Origin: Prevotella sp. | GTDB lineage: Bacteria; Bacteroidota; Bacteroidia; Bacteroidales; Bacteroidaceae | Assembly (NCBI GenBank): GCA_015060485.1 | Contig: SUYI01000024.1 | Coordinates: 1-54,662 of the forward strand | Direction of reading: 5' to 3' | DNA: 54,662 nucleotides | Shown: in pieces, positions 15,696 to 22,352 of the stretch | How the letters are laid out: the number at the start of each line of letters is the position of its first letter | Position numbering within the stretch: position 1 is the stretch's first letter | Program-made: the position numbers and the translations under genes | Notes under the pieces: model-generated | Database searches by the model: none | Told to the model about the DNA's origin: nothing | The model's input: only the letters and a program-made list of their open reading frames with translations

Positions 15696-15737
15696 GTTCA
15701 ACGTTCAATGTTCAATGCCCAATGCTCAATGTTCAAT
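15696..15737. repeat. Heptad array, 6 units (GTTCAAT), contains SPFH stop codon
   Basis: Units GTTCAAC, GTTCAAT, GTTCAAT, GCCCAAT, GCTCAAT and GTTCAAT. Read on the minus strand, the stop codon TGA of the SPFH gene (15735-15733) is inside the first unit, and the Arc-type gene starts 7 bp after the array. Confidence 0.8.
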
Positions 15738-16698
15738 GATTCAGCGTTCCGGTATTGACTACGGGCTGAGCACTCTCGTCGCCACAGAGCACCACAAGCA
15801 GATTCGATACCATAGCAGCCTTCTTGTCGTCGTCGAGCTCTACGATCTCCTCGCTCGAGAGTTTGTCGAGCGCCATCTTTACCATCGAGACGGCACCTTC
15901 TACTATCTTCTCGCGGGCGGTAATAATGGCCGAAGCCTGCTGGCGACGAAGCATCACGGCGGCAATCTCAGGAGCATAGGCCAGATAGTTGATACGGGCC
16001 TCTACGACCTCGATACCAGCCAGAGCCAGACGTTCGTCGAGTTTCTGTTCCAGCTGCTCGTTAATCTCGTCGGCACTCGAGCGCAGCGTGGGTTCACCAG
16101 CCTTCGTGTCCTCATCGTCGTAGGCATACTGGCCAGCCACCTGACGCAGGGCAGCGTCGCTCTGAACGCGCACAAAGTTCTCCAGCGCATTCATCAGTCC
16201 CTTAGTGTCGCTGCCTACGCTATTGGGGTTGGCAGCCATCGTCTGAGAGTCAACCTCGAACAAGGCCTTATAAGTATCCTTCAGCTTCCAAACCAACACC
16301 AGGCCGATCATCACGGGGTTACCCGTCTTGTCGTTCACCTTAATAGGTTCAGCATCGAGGTTACGCGCACGCAGGGATACCTTTTTTGTAGCATAGAAGG
16401 GATTGATCCAGTAGAAACCCGTTTGGGCGAAGGTGCCGGCATACTTACCAAACCAAGTGGTGACGCGAGCCTCGTTGGGCTCCAACTGCAACATGCCGCA
16501 CCACATGATGATATTAATAACTAGCAACAGAATGCTACCACCCAGCAACCAGCCACCTTGCGCACCATCGCTGGCATCAAGCATGATGATACTGTAGATA
16601 ATTCCAACGATTGACAAAATAAGCATTGTAAAGTCGACAAACAGCATCAGAAAGCCGTTGAGAACTAAACCTTTAAAATTGAACTCTTGATTCTCCAT
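15733..16698 (-). CDS. SPFH/stomatin-like membrane protein
   Basis: A 321-residue protein with two N-terminal membrane segments (about residues 14-38 and 47-68) and a band-7/SPFH domain from WCGMLQLEPNEARVTTWFGKYAGTF to about residue 250. The conserved WINPFYATKKVSLRARN, YAYDDED and GIEVVEARINYLAYAPEIAAVMLRRQQASAI segments are typical, with the coiled-coil helix ending in an acidic stretch (SSEEIVELDDDK). These proteins form oligomeric membrane microdomain scaffolds. First gene of a minus-strand group with the Arc-type repressor and hydrolase. Confidence 0.92.
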   Translation of the reverse strand: MENQEFNFKGLVLNGFLMLFVDFTMLILSIVGIIYSIIMLDASDGAQGGWLLGGSILLLVINIIMWCGMLQLEPNEARVTTWFGKYAGTFAQTGFYWINPFYATKKVSLRARNLDAEPIKVNDKTGNPVMIGLVLVWKLKDTYKALFEVDSQTMAANPNSVGSDTKGLMNALENFVRVQSDAALRQVAGQYAYDDEDTKAGEPTLRSSADEINEQLEQKLDERLALAGIEVVEARINYLAYAPEIAAVMLRRQQASAIITAREKIVEGAVSMVKMALDKLSSEEIVELDDDKKAAMVSNLLVVLCGDESAQPVVNTGTLNH

Positions 16699-16731
16699 TG
16701 TTCTTCAGTTTTAATTATTTGAGTTTATAAT

Positions 16732-16748
16732 GATATCAAATTGATATC
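16732..16748. promoter_or_regulatory. Perfect 17-bp palindrome in the SPFH promoter
   Basis: GATATCAA-A-TTGATATC, a perfect 8+1+8 inverted repeat. It lies where transcription from the SPFH -7 box (16757-16750) should begin, a good position for a repressor. The nearby Arc-family gene is a candidate binder. Confidence 0.55.
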
Positions 16749-16749
16749 G

Positions 16750-16780
16750 CAAAGATATACACTAATTTGGGAATGACAAT
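16750..16780 (-). promoter_or_regulatory. Promoter of the SPFH operon
   Basis: Minus-strand TATCTTTG (16757-16750) with an ATTG -33-like element (16780-16777) 19 bp away, about 50 bp before the SPFH start codon. Confidence 0.55.
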
Positions 16781-16795
16781 GGATTTCTTGAATTA

Positions 16796-16850
16796 TTTAA
16801 CGTTATTTCACGAATTGTGTACTTTTGTTGATGTAGGGGCGACAAAAGTA
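16796..16850. promoter_or_regulatory. Face-to-face -7 boxes upstream of sigma factor A
   Basis: Plus strand: TTTA (16796-16799), 20 bp, TACTTTTG (16820-16827), suited to the sigma gene at 16928. Minus strand: TACTTTTG (16850-16843). The two boxes point towards each other, forming an inverted repeat with a 15-bp centre, so transcription from one would cross the other. Confidence 0.5.
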
Positions 16851-16927
16851 CTTTTTTCGCCCTATTTTGAAAAAAATTGGGTCTGGAGGTTAACTTTTAC
16901 GCCCCTTTTCCTGTCTATAAGAATAGA

Positions 16928-17482
16928 ATGAAGAAAGAAGAGATAGATATATTGTTCCGACAGCACTACGTTCCGATGTTACGGTTGGCAAAGCGGATGC
17001 TCTACGACGACGAGGAATCGCGCGACGTGGTAAGCGAGGTGTTTGCCACACTGATAAAGACGATGGTGAGTACCAATCGTCCGGACATTCTACCGAAGAG
17101 CATGGAGGGTTATCTGATGGCGAGTGTCAGGAACCGATGCTTGAATCTGCTCGAGCACAAGGATGTGAGGACAAAGTTCGAGCAGGCATATACGCTGGAG
17201 ATGAAGCAGAACGTAGCAACAGGCGATGACACTTTTTCCTATACGTCTGTTGAACAATGGTATCACCAAATGATGGCATACGCCAAGCAGCATCTCGCAG
17301 GACAGACTTTAATGGTGTTCCGCATGAGGCATATCGACGGCATGAAATATCAGGAGATTGCAGACCAGTTGGGCATCAGCCGCGTGATGGTCTATAAACA
17401 TCTGGCAAAGGCCATGAATACAATCAGGGAGTATAACAATCAAAATAAATATTTAGAGCCCCTTGATAAGGGGCGGCTATAA
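16928..17482 (+). CDS. ECF sigma-70 factor, cassette A
   Basis: A 184-residue extracytoplasmic-function sigma factor of the Bacteroidota expansion group. Region 2 is seen in LFRQHYVPMLRLAKRMLYD and ESRDVVSEVFATL (about residues 8-45); region 4 in YQEIADQLGISRVMVYKHLA (about 150-169), a helix-turn-helix. Start ATG at 16928 fits the family N-terminus (MKKEEIDILFRQHY). The stop overlaps an ATG (TAATG at 17480), so it is closely coupled to the anti-sigma gene. Part of a sigma/anti-sigma/outer-membrane barrel cassette found three times in this window. Confidence 0.93.
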   Translation: MKKEEIDILFRQHYVPMLRLAKRMLYDDEESRDVVSEVFATLIKTMVSTNRPDILPKSMEGYLMASVRNRCLNLLEHKDVRTKFEQAYTLEMKQNVATGDDTFSYTSVEQWYHQMMAYAKQHLAGQTLMVFRMRHIDGMKYQEIADQLGISRVMVYKHLAKAMNTIREYNNQNKYLEPLDKGRL

Positions 17483-17508
17483 TGCAGGGATTAATAATAA
17501 TTACTATT

Positions 17509-18168
17509 ATGGAAAAAGACCAGAAAATCCAGTTGCTATTGGACATGCAGGAGCATCCTGAACAGTTCTCTGAACAGGCATTGCAGACGATGCTTGACGA
17601 CCCCGAGGTGCGTGAACTGATGGAAGCTACGGCACAGCTGAAACAGGCCATGATAAGTGAAGAATGCAACGCCACACTCTCGCAGAGAGATTTTGCTACC
17701 GCCGACATAGAATGGCAGCGTTTCGCACAGACTTATCTGACAGAGCAGAAACCAGAGCGCAGTTGGTTGAAGACAGCAGCCACCTTTATCGGCATACTGA
17801 TGATTTCGGGTATTGCCTTCGCTGCTATCTACAGCCTCACCCCCAGCTCTCCCGACCTCTCACATGGCGAGGGGAGTGAATACATACAGACTTCCGATAC
17901 GATCAAACATTCTACTCCCCTCGCCTCCGGGAGAGGGGCTGGGGGTGAGGCTCCTATTCGTTACGACGAAGCCACACTCGAACAAATACTTACCGACATG
18001 GCCGACTATTACGGGCTGTCGCTGAACTGGAAGAGCGAGGAAGCCAAGACGCTGCGGTTGTTCTACATCTGGAACAAGCAACTTTCAGCCTCGGAGAGCA
18101 CGAAACAACTCAACAACTTCGAGCGTTTCCACTTAGAGTTAAACGACAGCATCATAACCGTAGAATGA
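17509..18168 (+). CDS. Single-pass DUF4974 anti-sigma factor, cassette A
   Basis: Predicted membrane regulator of sigma factor A. The N-terminal cytoplasmic part carries LLDMQEHPEQFSEQALQ, a motif shared with the other two cassettes; one membrane helix follows (about residues 86-106, TAATFIGILMISGIAFAAIY), then a linker and a C-terminal DUF4974/STN-like periplasmic domain (YDEATLEQILTDMADYYGLS to FERFHLEL). No FecR central domain. The linker is unusual: it is largely encoded by two inverted copies of a GC-rich repeat (17835-17878, 17914-17950), and residues ECNATLSQR come from another palindromic element. ATG at 17482 is an alternative start. Confidence 0.85.
   Translation: MEKDQKIQLLLDMQEHPEQFSEQALQTMLDDPEVRELMEATAQLKQAMISEECNATLSQRDFATADIEWQRFAQTYLTEQKPERSWLKTAATFIGILMISGIAFAAIYSLTPSSPDLSHGEGSEYIQTSDTIKHSTPLASGRGAGGEAPIRYDEATLEQILTDMADYYGLSLNWKSEEAKTLRLFYIWNKQLSASESTKQLNNFERFHLELNDSIITVE
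17662..17689. repeat. Palindromic element remnant inside the cassette A anti-sigma gene
   Basis: GAATGCAACGCCACACTCT matches the TGCAACGCCACACT block of the intergenic elements at 3360-3395 and 4811-4846 and ends in a short CTCTC/GAGAG hairpin. It is translated as ECNATLSQRD, where paralogues B and C are shorter. Confidence 0.5.
17835..17950. repeat. Two inverted GC-rich repeat elements translated in frame
   Basis: The left copy (17835-17878, CCTCACCCCCAGC...) is the reverse complement of the right copy (17914-17950, ...GGCTGGGGGTGAGG). They flank a 35-bp spacer and encode the periplasmic linker TPSSPDLSHGEG...TPLASGRGAGGEA. The family recurs at 19943-19975 and 32890-32927. Confidence 0.8.
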
Positions 18169-20756
18169 CCATGAGAAGATTAACTATCATTTGTGCGCTC
18201 TGCCTTGTGAATACATTGGCTTTGGCCCAGCGCATCACCCGACGCTATGATAACGTGTCGATGTCGAAGGCCTTGATGGAACTCAACGACCTGCAACATG
18301 AGTATACCGTCAACTTCATCTATGACGAACTGGAGGATTTTAAGGTCACGACAGATATCAGGCATGAGAAACTGACTGATGCCATTTTGCAGATTGTTGG
18401 CTTTTATCCTATCCGAGTTGTCAAAAGCGGTGAACACGAGATTTTCGTGGAGTGTACCCACAAGACCGATAAACATCTTACAGGCACCATCATCGACGAA
18501 GCGGGCCAGCCTGTTGCTTATGCCAATGTTTACCTGCTTCATCCATCAGACTCAACCGTCATAGGTGGAGGCGTGAGCAACGAGGCTGGCTACTTTGCCG
18601 TCCCATACGAACAGCCAACAATCCTCGCCCGTATTTCCTATGTCGGCTACAAGACCGTCTATCGGCTCTCGAATCAGCCCGCAGTGGGGACGATACGTTT
18701 GCAGCCCGACAACTATACGCTGAACAGTGTGGTCGTGCAGGGTGAGCGTCCGAAGGTGGTGCTACAGGGTAATTCGCTGATGATGAACGTGGAGGGCACC
18801 GTGATGGAACGTTTAGGTACGGCAGAGGATGTGCTGACCCGCGTGCCGATGATTGCCAAGCGGGGCGAGGGATTCGAAATCTTAGGCAAAGGGGCACCGC
18901 TCATCTATCTGAACAACCGAAAGCTGAGCGACTTGAACGAGCTGAGAAACGTCCAGTCGGACATGATTCGCAGTGTCGAGGTCATCCAGAACCCCGGTGC
19001 CCGCTTTGATGCTTCGGTGAATGCCGTCATCATCATCCGCACCAAACGGGCTGCTGGCGAGGGCCTCGGTGTGGAACTGTCATCGTGGTCTCGCTGTGGG
19101 CGTGGCTATGCCAACAACGAGCGTGTGAATCTGACCTACCGCACGGGTGGACTGGAACTATTTGCCAACCTCTTTGGGGCCTATAACAGAAGGAAAAGCA
19201 GCGGCGAGTTCGAGCAGACTATCTTTGCCGATACGCTGTGGGTGATTAACAACAAGCAGAAGAATAATGTTCGCAATCCATTTTTGGAAGGCCGATTCGG
19301 ATTCAACTACCAAGCGGGCGATAACCACTCTTTCGGCGGGTTCTACCAGAATACCTACGATTACGTAAAGACACATAGGGAGAATAATGACGATTTGCTG
19401 GCTGACGGAGTGCCATACGACCACCTGCAAAACAGCAGTGTCCGGCGTGACAAGAACACTCCTGTACATCAGGTCAATCTCTACTACACGGGAAAGGTCG
19501 GTCAGCTCAGCATCGACTTCAACGCCGACTATACCGCCCGCAAGCAACGAAGCACCAATCAGCAGCAGGAACTCAGCGCTGAGTACGAAGACCGCGATGT
19601 GAACACCGAGAGCCAGACGCGTAGTAAAATGTTTGCTGAGAAACTATTCGTCACTCATCCGCTGTGGAAGGGGCAGATAGAAGTCGGCGAGGAATACACC
19701 AATACCCGTTGGCGCAGCAGTTTCGACAATCAGGAGGGTTACATCGCCAACAGCAACAACGAGCAGCACGAGAGCAACATCGCGCCGTTCGTGGAACTGC
19801 GCCAGCGTCTGGGACGCTTCCAGTTGTCGGCAGGTCTGCGCTATGAACATGTAGAATCAGAGTATTTCGTCAGCGGACAGCGTCGTGACGAACAATGCCG
19901 CACCTACGATGACTTTTTCCCGTCTCTTTCGGTTTCGGCGCAACTCCCCTCCTCTCGGGAGGGGCAGGGGGTAGGCCTTTCCTTCAGTTACGCCAAGCGG
20001 ACAACACGTCCTTCATATTGGCAGTTGAGTAGCGATGTCACCTACGAGAATCGTCTGAATCAGCAGACGGGCAATCCCTATCTGAAACCCGTCAAGTACC
20101 ACAACCTGAACATGATGGTGATGTGGAAGTGGCTCTATCTGATGACCAACTTCTCCCATTGTGTTGATCCAATCCTTTATACGGCTGGCAGTCTGAAAGA
20201 GGATTCAAAGGTGAATTTTGTGACCTACCTGAACTATGATCACGCCGACTGGCTCACCATCACGCTTGGCGCACAGAAGAACGTCAAATTAAGCGACAGG
20301 ATAACATGGACGCCACAATACAACGTGTCGCTGATGAAACCTTGGTTCAAGTCACTGTTTAATGGTCAGGAGAAGCGTTTCAGCCATCCGATGCTGTCCC
20401 TGCAATTAGGCAACATAGTGTCGCTGCCCCACGACTGGCTATTACAGGCCGACTTCAACATGCACACTCATGGCAATACCGGCTCAAACATTTGGGTCGA
20501 CAGCACCAATCCCATGCTCTCGCTCAGTGTCAGTAAAGACTTCTTCCAGCACCGTCTCAATGTCAAACTGACCGGCAACGACCTCTTCAACGGCGGCATC
20601 AACCACGTGTTGCTCTACAGCAACCGCATGATGTTCCACAAGACGGAGGACAACGACTCCCGTTGCATCCAACTCTCCCTGCGTTACCGCTTCAACGTCA
20701 CCCCGTCAAAGTACAAGGGTACTGGCGCCGGAAATTCTGAGAAAAACCGACTATAA
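18165..20756 (+). CDS. STN-domain outer-membrane beta-barrel protein, cassette A
   Basis: An 863-residue outer-membrane protein, probably the sensor or transporter for sigma/anti-sigma pair A. Order: signal peptide (about residues 1-22, ending LALA/Q); STN-like domain (23-100, MSKALMELNDLQHEYTVNF); carboxypeptidase-regulatory-like beta-sandwich (104-172, GTIIDEAGQPVAYANVYLL); plug-like domain (about 195-300, GAPLIYLNNRKLSDLNEL, VEVIQNPGARFDASVNAVI); beta-barrel to the end. No SusD-like partner follows. The tail KYKGTGAGNSEKNRL is shared with B and C. A GC-rich repeat (19943-19975) adds LPSSREGQGVG in a barrel loop. Starts within the upstream stop (ATGA). Confidence 0.88.
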   Translation: MTMRRLTIICALCLVNTLALAQRITRRYDNVSMSKALMELNDLQHEYTVNFIYDELEDFKVTTDIRHEKLTDAILQIVGFYPIRVVKSGEHEIFVECTHKTDKHLTGTIIDEAGQPVAYANVYLLHPSDSTVIGGGVSNEAGYFAVPYEQPTILARISYVGYKTVYRLSNQPAVGTIRLQPDNYTLNSVVVQGERPKVVLQGNSLMMNVEGTVMERLGTAEDVLTRVPMIAKRGEGFEILGKGAPLIYLNNRKLSDLNELRNVQSDMIRSVEVIQNPGARFDASVNAVIIIRTKRAAGEGLGVELSSWSRCGRGYANNERVNLTYRTGGLELFANLFGAYNRRKSSGEFEQTIFADTLWVINNKQKNNVRNPFLEGRFGFNYQAGDNHSFGGFYQNTYDYVKTHRENNDDLLADGVPYDHLQNSSVRRDKNTPVHQVNLYYTGKVGQLSIDFNADYTARKQRSTNQQQELSAEYEDRDVNTESQTRSKMFAEKLFVTHPLWKGQIEVGEEYTNTRWRSSFDNQEGYIANSNNEQHESNIAPFVELRQRLGRFQLSAGLRYEHVESEYFVSGQRRDEQCRTYDDFFPSLSVSAQLPSSREGQGVGLSFSYAKRTTRPSYWQLSSDVTYENRLNQQTGNPYLKPVKYHNLNMMVMWKWLYLMTNFSHCVDPILYTAGSLKEDSKVNFVTYLNYDHADWLTITLGAQKNVKLSDRITWTPQYNVSLMKPWFKSLFNGQEKRFSHPMLSLQLGNIVSLPHDWLLQADFNMHTHGNTGSNIWVDSTNPMLSLSVSKDFFQHRLNVKLTGNDLFNGGINHVLLYSNRMMFHKTEDNDSRCIQLSLRYRFNVTPSKYKGTGAGNSEKNRL
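19943..19975. repeat. GC-rich repeat element translated within barrel protein A
   Basis: ACTCCCCTCCTCTCGGGAGG followed by GGCAGGGGGTAGG, the same family as the elements at 17835-17950. It encodes LPSSREGQGVG; homologous loops in B and C are about six residues shorter. Confidence 0.75.
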
Positions 20757-20827
20757 CTCCCCTCGCTCTTTAGATAGAGGTTTGGGCAATACTTTATATT
20801 TTTGTGCTGTTCCTTCGACTAATTTTA

Positions 20828-20911
20828 TGTTTCCGCACCGCGAACTTATGTTTCTGCACCGGAAACACATGTCTCTGCACCGAAAACACATATCTCTGCA
20901 CCGGAAACATA
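20828..20911. repeat. Four tandem 21-bp repeats between cassettes A and B
   Basis: Four consecutive 21-bp units (20828, 20849, 20870, 20891) share the core CTGCACCGGAAACA. Each unit has TGTTTC near its start and GAAACA near its end, so each can form a small dyad. The 21-bp period places the dyads on one DNA face. The rest of this intergenic stretch (20757-21168) contains an inverted repeat and a terminator/promoter element. Confidence 0.75.
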
Positions 20912-20943
20912 AACTTTCACGTTTTAAAGATACAAATTAATAT

Positions 20944-20964
20944 TGTAAAATACGATATTTTACA
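20944..20964. promoter_or_regulatory. Perfect inverted repeat (9+3+9)
   Basis: TGTAAAATA (20944-20952), CGA, TATTTTACA (20956-20964). It is 33 bp after the 21-bp tandem repeats and about 200 bp before sigma factor B, and is a possible operator. Confidence 0.45.
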
Positions 20965-21000
20965 TAAAAATATTGCTACCCTCAAGCACATATCTACATC

Positions 21001-21089
21001 AAAACTCTCAACCTAAGTTGAGACTTTCACCCTCGACATCCGATTTTCGGGCTTGCCGAGGGTTTATTTGTGCGACTTTTTGTAACTTC
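21001..21089. repeat. 89-bp terminator/promoter element, copy 1 (before cassette B)
   Basis: 88 of 89 bases are identical to 30998-31086. It contains CTCAAC-CTAA-GTTGAG, then a terminator-like stem CCCTCGACA...TGCCGAGGG followed by TTTATTT, and ends in TTTTTGTAACTTC, which could be an ECF-type -35 region. The single difference (A at 21036) introduces a mismatch in the stem. Confidence 0.8.
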
Positions 21090-21168
21090 ACAAACAAAAA
21101 TAGAGTTTGAATAGAAAAAAACGCAATTCCGCTTTACATTTCCTTCGTCTGAACTGTATTATAAGTGT

Positions 21169-21672
21169 ATGACACGAAAAGAAATCGAAAGTCTGTTCAA
21201 GACGCACTACATGCAGATGTATCATCTGGCACTCACGTTGCTCTTCGACGAGGCGGAGAGCAAGGACGTGGTGAGCGATGTGTTCGCCAGTCTGCTTAGC
21301 AGCAAGGTAGTGATGAGAGCAGACAACGCAAAAGCGTTTCTCTTGGCGAGTGTGCATCATCGCTGTCTGAACGTGTTGCAGCACAAACAGGTGCATGAAC
21401 GTTTTGTACGCCTGCTTACCAAGGACACTGATGCACTTGTCGGCGACAATACAGTGGAAGAGCATATGCAGATGAAGGAACTGATGCGCTTCGTGCGAGA
21501 CAACCTGTCACCATTGGAGCAGAAAGTATTCCGATTGCGTTACCTACGAGAGATGACCTGTCAGGAGGTGGCCAAAGCGCTGAACGTCAGCCGTCAGACC
21601 GTCCACACCCACCTGAAGCAGTCAGTGGAGAAAATCAGAAAGTATTTCAATTCAAACTCAAAAGCAATATGA
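21169..21672 (+). CDS. ECF sigma-70 factor, cassette B
   Basis: A 167-residue ECF sigma factor. Region 2 lies in LFKTHYMQMYHLALTLLF and ESKDVVSDVFASLLSS; region 4 in CQEVAKALNVSRQTVHTHLK (about residues 135-155). Closely related to the factors of cassettes A and C, including the HHRCLNVLQHKQVHERF linker that corresponds to NRCLNLLEHKDVRTKF in A. Its stop overlaps the start of the anti-sigma gene (ATGA at 21669). Preceded by the 89-bp terminator/promoter element, 80 bp upstream. Confidence 0.93.
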   Translation: MTRKEIESLFKTHYMQMYHLALTLLFDEAESKDVVSDVFASLLSSKVVMRADNAKAFLLASVHHRCLNVLQHKQVHERFVRLLTKDTDALVGDNTVEEHMQMKELMRFVRDNLSPLEQKVFRLRYLREMTCQEVAKALNVSRQTVHTHLKQSVEKIRKYFNSNSKAI

Positions 21673-22352
21673 TGACCGAAGAAAAGCGTATAGAGTGGCT
21701 TCTGGAATTACAGGAACACCCAGAACAACTGACCGACGAGCAGTTGCAGCAGATACTCGCCAACGACGAGATGCGCCAGCTTATACAACAGCTTGGCTTT
21801 GCAAAGCGTGCCTTCAAGCACGACGAACTTAACAACGATACCCCAGACGTGGATAACGAATGGGAGAAGTTCGCAGCCAGCCATGCAGAGAGTCTGGATG
21901 CCCTCGACGAAGGAGGACAAAAGCCTCGTTTCGCTTTACACCTCGCTACCCACAAGATAGCGGCATCCTTTATCAGTGTGCTCTTGGTATCTGGTATTGC
22001 CTTTGCCGCCATTCAGATTGTGCGTAACATCAACACTCCCAAACTGCAAATAGCCACGACGGAGCAAACGGCTGACATCAAGCCAGCCGCTTCTCTGCCT
22101 GCTGATACAGTTAAGACCGACACAATCCCCACCGAGCCATACATCTTCAACAATGTGCCACTTGACTCCATGCTCACAGCCATTGCCTCGGCTCACGGGG
22201 TCGGGGTGAAGTTTGAGAATGACGCGGCGCGTCAGCTTCGTTTCCATTTTGTATGGAAGCGTGAAGACAGTCTCTCGCGTGTCGTAGAAAAAATGAACAC
22301 CTTCGAAGCCGTGAATATCGGCATAGAAGACAAAACACTGGTGATAAGATGA
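21669..22352 (+). CDS. Single-pass DUF4974 anti-sigma factor, cassette B
   Basis: A 227-residue regulator. The N-terminus carries LLELQEHPEQLTDEQLQQIL, matching A and C, then VDNEWEKFAASH; one membrane helix follows (about residues 97-116, IAASFISVLLVSGIAFAAIQ); the periplasmic C-terminus has a threonine/proline-rich linker and a DUF4974-like domain (FNNVPLDSMLTAIASAHGVG to NIGIEDKTLVI). It lacks the repeat insertions of A and so shows the ancestral linker. Overlaps both neighbours by ATGA, giving a tightly coupled three-gene unit. Confidence 0.88.
   Translation: MMTEEKRIEWLLELQEHPEQLTDEQLQQILANDEMRQLIQQLGFAKRAFKHDELNNDTPDVDNEWEKFAASHAESLDALDEGGQKPRFALHLATHKIAASFISVLLVSGIAFAAIQIVRNINTPKLQIATTEQTADIKPAASLPADTVKTDTIPTEPYIFNNVPLDSMLTAIASAHGVGVKFENDAARQLRFHFVWKREDSLSRVVEKMNTFEAVNIGIEDKTLVIR

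Noticed and set aside
20828..20911. CRISPR-like interpretation of the 21-bp repeats
   Set aside because: Units are directly adjacent with no unique spacers, and no cas gene is present.
20804..21016. 70-codon frame with seven-residue repeats (LCFCTGN-like)
   Set aside because: The peptide repeat only reflects the 21-bp tandem DNA repeats; no promoter or conserved protein features support translation.
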